A DNA stretch of 64,000 bases from Deinococcus malanensis (lineage in GTDB: Bacteria > Deinococcota > Deinococci > Deinococcales > Deinococcaceae): assembly GCF_014647655.1 (NCBI RefSeq), contig NZ_BMPP01000010.1, positions 106,022 through 170,021 of the forward strand, in the 5' to 3' direction. Below the pieces are notes generated by a model. It saw only the letters and a program-made list of their open reading frames with translations. It had not been told where the DNA came from and searched no databases. Below are positions 10,921-19,658 of this stretch, piece by piece. The position numbers and the translations under genes are program-made. Position 1 is the stretch's first letter; each line of letters begins with the position of its first letter.

Positions 10921-12597
10921 TCAGCTTCCGGGGACCAGCCGCCAGGCCTCGACATCCAGCAGGCCGCGCGGCGTGAGCTTCAGGGCGGGAATCACGGTCA
11001 GGCCCAGAAAACTCAGGGTGGTCACCGGGTAGGGCAGGGTGCAGCCCAGCGCACGGGTCGCTGCGGTGACACGCGCCAGCCCTGCGGCAGCTTCCTGCGG
11101 CGCCTGACCGGTCATCAGGCCGGCGAAGGGCAGTGGCAGGCTCGCGCGGACCTCACCGTCAGCCACCACCACAAGACCACCTCCCAGGGTTTCAAGGGCG
11201 CGCCCAGCCACCTGGATGTCTCTGTCTGTTCCACCCAGGAACGCGGCATGGTGGGCGTCATGCAGCACGCTAATGCCCAGGGTGCCGCCAGTCAGGCCGG
11301 ACCCGGCCGTCCAGCAGGCCGACCATTCCCCGCGGCCATAGCGGTCAGCCACCACCAGCCGGGCGTCTCCACTGCCTTCCGGCGCGCGCGCCGTGGTGAT
11401 CTGCTCGGCCTGAATGCCCAGGACAGGCCAGCCGGCGGGCACCTCGAAGCTGGCGGTGTCCCAGCCCTGACCAAGATGCACGCCGCCGCCGGCAAGTGGA
11501 GGTGTCAGTTCGCCGGGCTGGGCCTCGGTGCCCCCCACGAAGGTCTCCAGCACCTCGAAGTCCTGCAGGTCACGCAGCAGCACGAAATCCGCCAGGTGAC
11601 CCGGGGCGACCAGACCCACGTCGTGCAGTCCCCAGTACTCGGCAGGGTTGCAGGTCACCAGCGCCAGTGCGTCCAGGGGGTCCAGGCCGCCGGCCACACA
11701 CACACGTAACAGCCGGTCCAGGTGTCCCAGCTCCAGCAGCTCGTCTACGCTGACGTCGTCGCTGACCAGCATCGCGCGTCGGGGGCGTTCGCGGAGCACA
11801 GGCAGCAGCGCCTGCAGGTTGCGCGCCGCGGAACCCTCGCGGACCATCAGCCATAGGCCCGCCCGCAGCCGTTCGCGCGCCTCTTCGGGCGTGGTGGCCT
11901 CGTGGTCCGAGTGCAGTCCGGCGGCGGCGTAGGCCTGCAGGTCGCGGCCACGCACTCCTGCCGCGTGGCCGTCGAGCCGGCGCCCAGATGTGCGCCCGGC
12001 CTGTATCACGGCCCAGACCTCCTTGTCCCCGCCCAGGACACCCGGGTAATTCATCATTTCGGCCAGACCCAGCACGCCGGGCTGCGACAGCATCTGCCGG
12101 ACTTCGGCCACCCCAACCCGCGCACCTCCAAGTTCGAATTCGCTGGCTGGCACACAAGACGGCGCCGAGGCCCACACCCGCAGTCCGCTGCGGCGCCCGG
12201 CTTCCAGCATCCATGCCAGGCCCTGCGGGCCAAGGACGTTGACCACCTCATGCGGCTCGGCCACCACGCCTGTCGTGCCCCGTGGCAGCACCGCCCGCGC
12301 AAACCCGGCAGGGGTCAGCAGACTCGACTCGATGTGCACGTGCCCGTCAATGAAGCCGGGCGCCAGACAGGCTCCGCGTGCTTCGACCACTCGCGCGGCC
12401 TGCAGGCCGTCTCCCGCGCCGCCCAGGGCGGCCACCCGGCCGGCGGCAATCAGCACGTCGGCTTCCAAAATCTCCCGCGTGACCGGCTGCGCCACCCGCG
12501 CGCCGCGCACGAGCAGGTCTCCCTCTTCCAGGCCGCGCGCCACGCGCACCAGCCGCCGGCGGTCCTCCAGGGTCTCGGTCTTGGCCCACTCCGTCAT
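10921..12597 (-). CDS. ade: Adenine deaminase
   Basis: This 558-residue amidohydrolase converts adenine to hypoxanthine and ammonia in purine salvage. Motifs are the metal-binding GFIDGHVHIESS (about residue 95), PRGTTGVVAEPHEVVNVLG, the conserved DGHAAGVRG, LHSDHEATTPEEA, the VSDDVS segment, and the C-terminal domain with LGGGLVVVADGEV and the LPLPFAGLM motif of bacterial Ade. The ATG at 12595-12597 fits the family N-terminus. TAGACT lies 5 bases upstream, indicating leaderless expression. The 35 extra upstream codons in frame would overlap that promoter. A ferredoxin gene follows closely. Confidence 0.93.
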   Translation of the reverse strand: MTEWAKTETLEDRRRLVRVARGLEEGDLLVRGARVAQPVTREILEADVLIAAGRVAALGGAGDGLQAARVVEARGACLAPGFIDGHVHIESSLLTPAGFARAVLPRGTTGVVAEPHEVVNVLGPQGLAWMLEAGRRSGLRVWASAPSCVPASEFELGGARVGVAEVRQMLSQPGVLGLAEMMNYPGVLGGDKEVWAVIQAGRTSGRRLDGHAAGVRGRDLQAYAAAGLHSDHEATTPEEARERLRAGLWLMVREGSAARNLQALLPVLRERPRRAMLVSDDVSVDELLELGHLDRLLRVCVAGGLDPLDALALVTCNPAEYWGLHDVGLVAPGHLADFVLLRDLQDFEVLETFVGGTEAQPGELTPPLAGGGVHLGQGWDTASFEVPAGWPVLGIQAEQITTARAPEGSGDARLVVADRYGRGEWSACWTAGSGLTGGTLGISVLHDAHHAAFLGGTDRDIQVAGRALETLGGGLVVVADGEVRASLPLPFAGLMTGQAPQEAAAGLARVTAATRALGCTLPYPVTTLSFLGLTVIPALKLTPRGLLDVEAWRLVPGS

Positions 12598-12602
12598 GGC
12601 CC

Positions 12603-12608
12603 AGTCTA
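12603..12608 (-). promoter_or_regulatory. Leaderless-type -10 (TAGACT) of the adenine deaminase gene
   Basis: TAGACT ends 5 bases before the ATG at 12597. Confidence 0.45.
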
Positions 12609-12735
12609 GAGCAGTTCTCAGACAGGGCCCGGGAGGGGTGGCCCCGCTCACGGGTTCTATTTTGCGCACTGAGAAGCAGAATCCACCGCGCCCAGCCGGC
12701 AAGGCTTTCCCAGGCTGACCAGGCGCGACCCCATA

Positions 12736-13524
12736 TCAGGATCTGCGCAGCCAGTCGAGGGCCGCGCCGCGCTCAGCCAGAGCCTGGGCAAACACCTGCA
12801 CGTCGTTCAGGGCACCCGGAGCCTTACCCGCGGGCACAGGCGCTGACTTGGGGGGACCCGCCGAGGCAAAGCGGCGCGCGCGGAACATGCCGGGGTGTTC
12901 CTCGAACACGGCTGTGACGCTTTCGGGCAGCCTGGCCAGGTGGGCAGCAAAACTGCGTTCCTGGGCCAGTTCCACATGGCTGGCACCGGGCCCGAGTTCG
13001 GTGAGCAGCCGGTCTATCAGGGCAAAAATGCGGGCGGCGTACTCGTCAACCTCTGCCCGGCGCGGCAGGTATCCACGGTGGATCACCCGGTTGCGGAAGT
13101 CTGCCCCCAGCGCCTTGCTGGTCAGGAAGTCAGGTTCCCGACCCTCGCGCAGCAGGTAGGCCAGTGCAAACATGCCGATCTGACGCTCCGACTGGCTCAC
13201 GACATGTCGCCAGGTGATGTCCAGCCGGGCTGCCGCCACGTCGAAATCCTCGTCTTTTCCCGAAGCCTGTTCCAGCGCGAAGGCCCGCACGTAGAACTCG
13301 AAGAAGCGTTCCAGGGCCGCGGCGAAACTGGCCACCGCCTCACGCGCGTAGCCGTCCATCAAGGCGCGGGTGCCCAGATCGAACAGCACCTCGAACTTCT
13401 GCTTGCGCACGAACAGGCAGTACGCTGCCTCGCACGCGGCGCACCGCAGGTCATGGATGCTGGCATCCGCGAATTCCACGCGGTTTTCGTGCCCGCACAC
13501 CGGACACCGGGAGGGAAACAGCAT
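12736..13524 (-). CDS. Zinc-ribbon hypothetical protein
   Basis: This 262-residue protein opens with a four-cysteine zinc ribbon: C7-X2-C10 (CPVCGHE) and C28-X2-C31 (CAACEAAYC). An α-helical domain (about residues 45-190) follows, containing the segment FRNRVIHRGYLP. The R/N...H pattern in that segment resembles HEPN-like or abortive-infection domains, but I would not assign it. The tail is Ala/Pro rich. The start is supported by a TAGACT hexamer 6 bases upstream of the ATG. The gene is flanked by the adenine deaminase and pilin-like genes on the same strand with no obvious functional link. Confidence 0.7.
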   Translation of the reverse strand: MLFPSRCPVCGHENRVEFADASIHDLRCAACEAAYCLFVRKQKFEVLFDLGTRALMDGYAREAVASFAAALERFFEFYVRAFALEQASGKDEDFDVAAARLDITWRHVVSQSERQIGMFALAYLLREGREPDFLTSKALGADFRNRVIHRGYLPRRAEVDEYAARIFALIDRLLTELGPGASHVELAQERSFAAHLARLPESVTAVFEEHPGMFRARRFASAGPPKSAPVPAGKAPGALNDVQVFAQALAERGAALDWLRRS

Positions 13525-13530
13525 GGGCCG

Positions 13531-13536
13531 AGTCTA
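13531..13536 (-). promoter_or_regulatory. Leaderless-type -10 (TAGACT)
   Basis: TAGACT ends 6 bases before the ATG at 13524. Confidence 0.5.
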
Positions 13537-13609
13537 GGACAGGTTCTCAGGCTGCCGGGGGTTTTCCGGGCGATGCCAGCCAATTCGGTCGGGTGGCCGG
13601 ACGACACCT

Positions 13610-14383
13610 CTACGGGATGTTGCGCGCCTGGACGGTCAGGGTATAGGGCGAGACTGGCGTCCGCAGCTCACGGCCGCGGACCCGCTGGCGGTACTGAAAG
13701 CGCAGCGTGACGGTCCGGCTGGCAGGGTCATAGGTAAACGGCGCGGCGCCCAGGCTGCCTGCAGGCGTCAGGTGGTCCGCAACCAGATACGGCTGCATGC
13801 CCGTCACGCTGGTGACCGCGTCCAGATTGAGCAGCGCCTGACAGCTGACCAGATTGCCGGGCGGATAGCCCGGTCCTGTCCCGATGACCGGGGGAATGGC
13901 TAGGAGTCCCGCCGGGGTCGCCACACAGTCACGCGGTGTGCTGCCGCTGCCGCCGAAGGGGTCGGTGGAGCGGTACTCCCTGAGCACCTGAACGTTGGCC
14001 TCGGCCCAGGAATCAGTGACCTTATCGGCCGGCGACACCCTGGAACGGGCCTCCAGACGATAGGTGTGCAGGTGGTAACGGGTCATACCACCGGGGTCGT
14101 ACTCCGGCACCACAATGGCCAGGCAGGGCGTCACGTTTGTGCAGGCAGCGCCATTGACACTCAGGTTCGCGGTCGCCACCCGGACGCGCACGGCGGCCCG
14201 GAGCCTGTCTCCCAGGTAGCCGCTCGTATCGTTCAGCTCCGCCAGACTGTGCGACAGGGCCGCCGTGCGTGCCGAAAGGTTCAGGGTAGAAGCCTGCCAG
14301 CTGGTCAGCAGTGCAAAGATGGTGCCCATCAGGGCCAGGGCCACCAGCACCTCGACCAGGGTCAGTCCCGCATTTCCCTTCAC
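13610..14383 (-). CDS. Type IV pilin-like (minor pseudopilin) protein, third of three
   Basis: This 257-residue protein has a class III signal peptide: a short basic leader KGNAG, the prepilin peptidase site G|LTLVE with Glu at +5, and a hydrophobic helix VEVLVALALMGTIFALLTSW. The rest is a β-rich extracellular domain with several Cys residues (ACTNVTPC, RDC, SC). Such PilW/PulJ-like minor pilins prime or cap type IV pili or DNA-uptake pseudopili. The GTG start overlaps the stop of the preceding pilin gene (GTGA); a longer in-frame N-terminus is only the shadow of that gene. It is the last gene of the cluster. Confidence 0.82.
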   Translation of the reverse strand: MKGNAGLTLVEVLVALALMGTIFALLTSWQASTLNLSARTAALSHSLAELNDTSGYLGDRLRAAVRVRVATANLSVNGAACTNVTPCLAIVVPEYDPGGMTRYHLHTYRLEARSRVSPADKVTDSWAEANVQVLREYRSTDPFGGSGSTPRDCVATPAGLLAIPPVIGTGPGYPPGNLVSCQALLNLDAVTSVTGMQPYLVADHLTPAGSLGAAPFTYDPASRTVTLRFQYRQRVRGRELRTPVSPYTLTVQARNIP

Positions 14384-14769
14384 AGCGGCCTGCCGAAGTC
14401 CAGCACAAAGGTCAGCGTGGGTTGGCTTGCATGGGTGCACGACAGGGTCACGCGCTTGATCTGCCCCGGCGCGATGAAGGGGCTCTCCAGCGTGCTCACT
14501 GAGGGTGTGCAGGTGTAGCTGTTCAGGATGCTGGCGGGCGGTGTCTCCGGCAGCGAGGCAGCGTCGAAGCCGCTCTGAGTACTGTACCGGGCGCGGACCT
14601 GTTCCAGGTAGTGCTTGGCTGCAATGGTCACGGACTGATCGGCCCGCGTCTGACTGTTGAGCCTGAAGACCGAAGGAAACAGCGCCAGCACCGCTGCCGA
14701 CACCACCGAGAAAAGAGCCAGGGCCACCAGCACCTCGACCAGGCTCAGGCCAGCGGAGGGACCCTTCAC
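14380..14769 (-). CDS. Type IV pilin-like (minor pseudopilin) protein, second of three
   Basis: This 129-residue prepilin has leader KGPSAG, processing site G|LSLVE with Glu+5, and the hydrophobic helix VEVLVALALFSVVSAAVLALF. The small globular domain has two Cys residues that could form a disulfide (YTCTPS...LSCTH). The short size fits PilV/PulI-like minor pseudopilins. The GTG start overlaps the stop of the upstream pilin gene by GTGA and its own stop overlaps the next start, so translation is coupled along the cluster. Confidence 0.82.
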   Translation of the reverse strand: MKGPSAGLSLVEVLVALALFSVVSAAVLALFPSVFRLNSQTRADQSVTIAAKHYLEQVRARYSTQSGFDAASLPETPPASILNSYTCTPSVSTLESPFIAPGQIKRVTLSCTHASQPTLTFVLDFGRPL

Positions 14770-15248
14770 TTGACCACGACCTTTCCGAGAATGCTGGTAA
14801 TGCGTACGGTGCGCCGGATGCTGGGGGCCGCGCTCCACTGCACGAGGTAGGTGTTCGGCGCGGGATCGGTCGTGGCATAGGGCGGGGCGAAGTTGACGTT
14901 GTTGGTGCCTGCGCTGGACGCCCCGGTCAGCCGGATGACTGTGCCGCGTGGCAGGGCATGGGTCTGTTCCTGCGTGGGTGTGCCGGTGCAGGTCTCGTCC
15001 GGGAAGTGCCGGATCTCATAGCTGGTGGCACTGGCCAGCGGCGCACTCAGGCGAATCTGCCAGCAGGTATTCGTGCTCTTGGCCCCGGTGCGTGTGGTCG
15101 TGACTGCCTGCGAGAACTGCTGTGCCGCTTCCATGACGGTGCTGCTCGCGCGCCAGCGGGCGTAGCTGCCGATAGCCACGGCCGCCAGAGTGCCCACAAT
15201 CGCCATCACGATCAGGGCCTCGATCAGGGAAAAACCGTGAGAGGTCAA
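14766..15248 (-). CDS. Type IV pilin-like (GspH/FimT-like pseudopilin) protein, first of three
   Basis: This 160-residue prepilin begins MTSHG|FSLIEALIVMAIVGTL, with a very short leader, Phe+1, Glu+5 and the canonical hydrophobic N-terminal helix. The C-terminal domain is β-rich with two Cys (TNTCWQIR, DETCTG). It resembles FimT/GspH minor pseudopilins, which help assemble the pilus tip and can bind DNA during uptake. The ATG overlaps the stop of the 548-residue gene upstream (ATGA). Natural transformation is well known in Deinococcus, so a DNA-uptake role is plausible but inferred. Confidence 0.85.
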   Translation of the reverse strand: MTSHGFSLIEALIVMAIVGTLAAVAIGSYARWRASSTVMEAAQQFSQAVTTTRTGAKSTNTCWQIRLSAPLASATSYEIRHFPDETCTGTPTQEQTHALPRGTVIRLTGASSAGTNNVNFAPPYATTDPAPNTYLVQWSAAPSIRRTVRITSILGKVVVK

Positions 15249-16891
15249 CGCTGCCTCCAGGTCCCTGGAATGGCGTGCAGCTCTGGTGCCGAGAGGAGAG
15301 ACCCGGCAGCAAGCAGCGCGCCCCGGTCATAGATGATCTTCGCGCTGCCCTGGCCAGTCCCGGCCACCCGGGTATCGCAGGCGTTGCCAGAGCCACTGCC
15401 GGTCATGGACAGAGACGGCATGCACTCGGTCCCGGCCAGGGGCTCATGTGCGCCTTCCACGATCACCGCGCCGCGGATCAGCGAGTGGCCCTGCTGGTCA
15501 TAGTCCCCCATCACATAGATGGCGCCGGAAAAACCCACGGGGCAGGTGCGGTTCACGGTGAGGTCGCCGCGCACGATCAGCAGACCGCTGCCGCACAGTT
15601 CGCGGTTGCCGGTCAATGAGACCGGGCCGTTGATGAAAGTCAGGCCGGTGACTGTCCCCGTGAACCCTGCCCCACTCACCGTGGGTTCCAGCCAGCCCTG
15701 ATAGGGTGCCGCGGCCAGCATCTGGTGTTTGGTCTGTCCCAGCACAGAGGCGAACAGGTCCGGGTCGGAGGTAAGGGCAAAAGGGTTTTTGCTGCGCAGC
15801 TGCGGGTCGTTCGGGAGGCTGCCGTGCTCCACCTGATTCTGCCCGGTAATCGCGTAGCTGGAGATCACGCCTTTCACGTCGCGCCGCACCGGGGTGCCTT
15901 CAGCCACGGCTGCCATGGTGCCGCCGCTGTCCCAGGCCACCACGAGACTCCGGCTGGCTGGGTCCACGCTCTGTACGGTTCCACCAAGCGGTCCGACCTG
16001 AACCGCTGAGCCCACCGTCAGCAGCGACGGATCCGAAACCATGATGGTGCTGGTGGTTCCCGACCCCCCGGTAAACGCTGCAGTCACGGCCGAGTCAACG
16101 CGGTGGACCGGGGCCTGTGCCGCGACGCTGGTACTGTCGGGAGCACCGGACACGGGCATGAGGGTGACGGAGCTGGTCTGCCTGTTCACGCCCAGGACCC
16201 GGTACGTAGCGCCCTGCAATTCCACGTAATCCCCGGGGCCCAGCAGCAGCTGGGCAGACAGTGTGGACTGCAGCGCCACCACAAACGCCCCGTTGTCTGC
16301 CGGTAAGCTGATCACCTCTGTGACCAGGGCCACCTGCACCATCCCGGTCGAGGTCAACCTGGACTCACCCTGTACCACGGCGCCTGCGGTCAGGTCCACA
16401 TTTGCATACGACTGCAATGGCGCCTCGACACGAATGTTGAAGCCCGGCTGGCGGACAGTGTAAAAGTCCTGCAGCACACGCTGGCGCGCGCCGCCAGCAC
16501 TGTCCGTGGCCATCAGGGTAAAAACGCCTGTGGCAGGCATGGTTGCGGCGCTCAGCGTCACATCTCCGTAGCTGCTCAGGCCCTGGGCAGTCAGCCAGGA
16601 ATTCAGGGCTGCCGGTGTGGTGCCGCGGAACTGCAGATGACCGGGCAGGGCGTCACGGCGGGCAAGAAAGCGCACCGCAAAGGTATTGATCCCGCTTTCA
16701 GCCGCCAGCAGGGCCTGATAGGCGGCGCGCTCATTGACGCCACCCTTGCGGGCGCCCAGGGTCATGGTGGCGGTGGTGCTGACCACGATCATCAGCACGA
16801 TGGTTGTAAACAGCAGGGCAACGACCAGCGCAACCCCCTGCTGCGCGTGACGCGGGGCAGGGGGCAGGCCAGCCTGAACAGGCGGCAACAT
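15245..16891 (-). CDS. PilX-like pilus assembly protein with large extracytoplasmic domain
   Basis: This 548-residue protein has an N-terminal hydrophobic helix (QQGVALVVALLFTTIVLMIVV, about residues 17-37) preceded by a proline-rich stretch. LGARKGGVNERAAYQALLAAESGINTFA follows, the typical start of PilX/DUF4900-like pilus accessory proteins. The remaining 480 residues are β-rich, Gly/Ser/Thr heavy and likely extracellular. It lacks the strict G|xxxxE prepilin site, so processing is doubtful. It heads the four-gene pilin cluster, a TAGGCT hexamer lies 6 bases upstream of its ATG, and its stop overlaps the next gene. Confidence 0.75.
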   Translation of the reverse strand: MLPPVQAGLPPAPRHAQQGVALVVALLFTTIVLMIVVSTTATMTLGARKGGVNERAAYQALLAAESGINTFAVRFLARRDALPGHLQFRGTTPAALNSWLTAQGLSSYGDVTLSAATMPATGVFTLMATDSAGGARQRVLQDFYTVRQPGFNIRVEAPLQSYANVDLTAGAVVQGESRLTSTGMVQVALVTEVISLPADNGAFVVALQSTLSAQLLLGPGDYVELQGATYRVLGVNRQTSSVTLMPVSGAPDSTSVAAQAPVHRVDSAVTAAFTGGSGTTSTIMVSDPSLLTVGSAVQVGPLGGTVQSVDPASRSLVVAWDSGGTMAAVAEGTPVRRDVKGVISSYAITGQNQVEHGSLPNDPQLRSKNPFALTSDPDLFASVLGQTKHQMLAAAPYQGWLEPTVSGAGFTGTVTGLTFINGPVSLTGNRELCGSGLLIVRGDLTVNRTCPVGFSGAIYVMGDYDQQGHSLIRGAVIVEGAHEPLAGTECMPSLSMTGSGSGNACDTRVAGTGQGSAKIIYDRGALLAAGSLLSAPELHAIPGTWRQR

Positions 16892-16897
16892 GCGGAC

Positions 16898-16903
16898 AGC
16901 CTA
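16898..16903 (-). promoter_or_regulatory. Leaderless-type -10 (TAGGCT) of the pilin-like cluster
   Basis: TAGGCT ends 6 bases before the ATG at 16891. All four pilin-like genes overlap, so this may drive the whole cluster. Confidence 0.5.
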
Positions 16904-16965
16904 AGCAATGCCCTTCAGGTGCGAGGGCTCAAATCAGCGCATGGTGTCTCAGGCGGTAAATTTAC

Positions 16966-18033
16966 TCAGGGCAGGCGGGTGCCCTGTGGGGTGATCACAT
17001 AGGTGATGCCGCCGCTGTGGTCCAGCCAGAGTTTTTCAAATGCAGCGCGCGGATAGGTGCGGCGGACCGTGTCGTTGCCGGGTGCAGCAGGATCGTTGAG
17101 CACCGGGTTGCCCTTGGCATCAAAGCCGGCCAGCACCATCAGGTGCCCGGCGCTGCTGACCAGCGGGGCGCCGGGCAGCTCACCTTTTTTCCAGCCCAGG
17201 CTGACGGCCAGCGGCAGACCGGCCGCCGTGAACTTCTCCGCCGCCGCGAGACTCGGCAGCCGCGTCACAAAGGCCCTGAGCCCGTACTCACCGGCGTAGG
17301 CGGTATTGAATGGCCAGTTGCCTGTGCCGTCGTAGGCGCGGTCATACATACCGCGCGCGGCCTGCGGCACGCTGATGTCCTTGCCATGCCGCGCCAGGAT
17401 CATGCTCACACTGGTGGGGCTGCACCACACCTCGCCGCCCCCTTCGTAGATCATCTGCGAGCGCTGCGGTACGTCCACGACCTTGCCCCAGGCCTGACGG
17501 TCTCCAGGCTGTCCCAGGCCGGCGCTGCGCCGGGCCCGTTCGGTGGTGTTGAAGGCCAGCAGGCGAACCTCGGTGCCACTTCCACGCAGGGTGACGCGGT
17601 ACTGGTACGCCGACCCCTTGCCCGTCAGCCGCAGCGTGTCGGTCATGATCTGCCCACTGGCGTCTTTCTGGCCGTTCAGGCTGCTGCGGCCATCGGCACT
17701 GCTCCAGGTACCAAAGGAGTACCAGCGTGACCACGCCCCGCTCTGCTGGGCACGCACCTCAACGGTCACGCTGCCGTTCTGGCCGGTGCGGGCGTTCCAG
17801 GACGGAACCAGTTCGTCGAAAGTGGGGACAGTCACGGGCTTGCCGGTCAGGGTACCGCTGCTGGCTCCGGGGGCCAGGGCCAGGACGTCGCCGCGCAGCT
17901 GCACGCCTCTGAGCTCGGCCCCGGTCCAGTCGGCACCGCGCTCATGAATCACGGTGGTGGAGTGGGGATAGGTCATGGTGAGGGCCTCCGCGCTGCCCAG
18001 CAGGGACAGCGCCAGGACAAGAGCTTTGCGCAT
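16966..18033 (-). CDS. Secreted C39-like cysteine peptidase
   Basis: This 355-residue exported protein has a Sec signal peptide (MRKALVLALSLLGSAEA) and a β-rich N-terminal domain of about 160 residues (SRWYSFGTW and similar). A peptidase_C39-like domain follows, with the likely nucleophile C204 in GGEVWCSPTSVSM, the His in SSAGHLMVLAGFD, and an Asp/Asn in NPVLNDPAAPG. It probably cleaves peptides or cell-wall-linked proteins outside the membrane. The ATG at 18031-18033 places the signal peptide at the N-terminus; an upstream in-frame start adds ten non-signal residues. It lies just upstream of the pilin cluster on the same strand. Confidence 0.82.
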   Translation of the reverse strand: MRKALVLALSLLGSAEALTMTYPHSTTVIHERGADWTGAELRGVQLRGDVLALAPGASSGTLTGKPVTVPTFDELVPSWNARTGQNGSVTVEVRAQQSGAWSRWYSFGTWSSADGRSSLNGQKDASGQIMTDTLRLTGKGSAYQYRVTLRGSGTEVRLLAFNTTERARRSAGLGQPGDRQAWGKVVDVPQRSQMIYEGGGEVWCSPTSVSMILARHGKDISVPQAARGMYDRAYDGTGNWPFNTAYAGEYGLRAFVTRLPSLAAAEKFTAAGLPLAVSLGWKKGELPGAPLVSSAGHLMVLAGFDAKGNPVLNDPAAPGNDTVRRTYPRAAFEKLWLDHSGGITYVITPQGTRLP

Positions 18034-18082
18034 GCCAGGACTATGCCGCCTGGAGCAGGTCAAAGGATGAGTCGGGCTGCCT

Positions 18083-18088
18083 TATTCT
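18083..18088 (+). promoter_or_regulatory. Leaderless-type -10 (TATTCT)
   Basis: TATTCT ends 6 bases before the GTG start at 18095. Confidence 0.5.
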
Positions 18089-18094
18089 GAGCAC

Positions 18095-18571
18095 GTGACG
18101 GCAGCCCTGCAGCTGCTCGTGGGTCTGCCTGGAGCGGGGAAGACCACCCTGGCCCGTGAGCTGGAGACGCGGCACGCCGCGCTGCGTCTGACGCCGGATG
18201 AATGGATGCTGCCGCTGTTCGGCGCGGGTGAGTTTCAGGGAAAACGTGCGGTCCTGGAGCATGACCTGCTGTGGAGCGTGGCCCGGCGGGCCCTGGTCCT
18301 CGGCGTCAGCGTGGTGCTGGATTACGGTGTGTGGTCACGCGAGGAGCGCGAGATGTACCGGCTGCGGGCATGTGGGCTGGGGGTGGCCACCGTGCTTCAT
18401 GTCCTGGACCTGCCGCTGGATGACCTTTGGTTGCGGCTTCAGGCCCGCAACGCGAACCTGCCGTCAGGGACGTTCCCGATCACGCGAACCGAACTGGAGC
18501 AATGGAGCGGCTGGTTCGAGCGGCCGACCCCGGAGGAACGGGCGCTGTTCAGTTCCCCTGACGCCGTGTAG
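18095..18571 (+). CDS. P-loop ATPase/kinase (AAA_33 or zeta-toxin-like small kinase)
   Basis: This 158-residue protein has Walker A GLPGAGKTT at about residues 10-18, the switch segment LTPDEWMLPLFG, VLDYGVWSREEREMYR, and a downstream LQARNANLPSG segment typical of AAA_33 kinases. These phosphorylate small metabolites, RNA ends or aminoglycosides; here the substrate is unknown. The GTG start is supported by a TATTCT hexamer 6 bases upstream. It is convergent with the esterase gene 11 bases away, and no antitoxin partner is visible. Confidence 0.82.
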   Translation: MTAALQLLVGLPGAGKTTLARELETRHAALRLTPDEWMLPLFGAGEFQGKRAVLEHDLLWSVARRALVLGVSVVLDYGVWSREEREMYRLRACGLGVATVLHVLDLPLDDLWLRLQARNANLPSGTFPITRTELEQWSGWFERPTPEERALFSSPDAV

Positions 18572-18582
18572 GGCACTTGCCT

Positions 18583-19590
18583 TCAGAGCCCCTGCATGTA
18601 CAGGAAGGCTTCGGGCAGGGCTTCGCGCCAGGTGACCCAGTTGTGACCGCTGGGGTATTCGCGGTACTGATGCTCCAGTCCCAGGTCCGCCATCAGGGCG
18701 GCCATGCGGCGGTTGGGACCGGTCAGCCATTCCAGGACGCCAGTGTCCAGGCTCAGGCGCAGGTGACGGGGGGGCTGGGCCTGAAGTTGCTCACGCAGCC
18801 ACTCGCCAGCACCCGTGGTGTCGATTCCGCCGTCTTTCGTGCGGGCGCCGGGCCGGGCGATAAATGCGCCGCTGTGACTGACTACCCGTGAGAACAGTTC
18901 CGGATGGGCGCGGCCCAGATGCAGGCTGATCAGGCCGCCCAGGCTCGCCCCCCACAGCCCGCGCGTGGAGGCCTGGACCAGCGGCCCCTCGACACGTGGA
19001 AAGACTTCCCTTGTCAGGAAGTCCAGGTAGTGATCGTTGAGGTAGTACTCGATGTTGCGGTCCACCGGCTCGACAAAGACCAGCGCGGCGCCGGAGGCCA
19101 GCCCGGCTTCCACGGCCCGGTCCATCAGCTCGCCCAGCCGGCCGGTGCGGTAGCAGGCCACGCCGTCCTGCACGTAGTACACCGGAAGCGGTCCACCCGC
19201 GTAGCCGTAGGGCGTGTGCACGATCACGCGCCGCTTGCCGTGAAACACTTCCCCGTCCCAGGACAGCCGGTGTGAAGTCCCGCGCCGGGTGGCGTCCGGG
19301 AGCTGCCACAGCGGATGGCGGACGTAATCGCCCACCACAGCGGCGCGCGGGTAAGGCCACCAGGGGTTCAGACTGCGCTGATCGTTGTCGGGGTCGGCAA
19401 ACGCGTTGCCTGCGGCGTCCACCCAGGCATATTCCACCCAGGCGCCGCGCGGCAGCGTCAGCGTGATGGGCTGCCCTGCCTTGACCGGCAGCGGAGGCCG
19501 CTTGCGCCAGTCGGTCATGTCTCCGATCAGGCCGGCGGCACCTGACGGAGGCGTAAATGTTACCTGTTGTCCCTGCACCGATACGGCCAT
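18583..19590 (-). CDS. Alpha/beta-hydrolase esterase (enterochelin esterase-like, Esterase D family)
   Basis: This 335-residue protein has an N-terminal β-sandwich resembling the CBM48/Fes N-terminal domain (TFTPPSGAAGLIGDMTDWRKRPPLPV). An α/β-hydrolase domain follows, with nucleophile Ser in LWGASLGG (GxSxG), an Asp in the region around SLDTGVLEW, and His in PSGHNWVTWREALP near the C-terminus. It likely hydrolyses an ester such as a siderophore or acyl ester. There is no signal peptide, so it is cytoplasmic. TAGAAT lies 7 bases before the ATG. Confidence 0.87.
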   Translation of the reverse strand: MAVSVQGQQVTFTPPSGAAGLIGDMTDWRKRPPLPVKAGQPITLTLPRGAWVEYAWVDAAGNAFADPDNDQRSLNPWWPYPRAAVVGDYVRHPLWQLPDATRRGTSHRLSWDGEVFHGKRRVIVHTPYGYAGGPLPVYYVQDGVACYRTGRLGELMDRAVEAGLASGAALVFVEPVDRNIEYYLNDHYLDFLTREVFPRVEGPLVQASTRGLWGASLGGLISLHLGRAHPELFSRVVSHSGAFIARPGARTKDGGIDTTGAGEWLREQLQAQPPRHLRLSLDTGVLEWLTGPNRRMAALMADLGLEHQYREYPSGHNWVTWREALPEAFLYMQGL

Positions 19591-19597
19591 AGCCGCG

Positions 19598-19603
19598 ATT
19601 CTA
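19598..19603 (-). promoter_or_regulatory. Leaderless-type -10 (TAGAAT) of the esterase gene
   Basis: TAGAAT ends 7 bases before the ATG at 19590, just beyond the terminator of the acyl-CoA synthetase gene. Confidence 0.5.
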
Positions 19604-19604
19604 C

Positions 19605-19648
19605 GGCCAATAAAAGCCCCTCCGGCTGCCAGGGCAGGGGAGGGGCTT
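19605..19648 (-). terminator. Rho-independent terminator after the acyl-CoA synthetase gene
   Basis: A 10-bp stem (19614-19623 with 19639-19648) is followed on the minus strand by TTTATTGG. It separates the synthetase from the esterase gene. Confidence 0.75.
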
Positions 19649-19658
19649 ATGGGGACGC

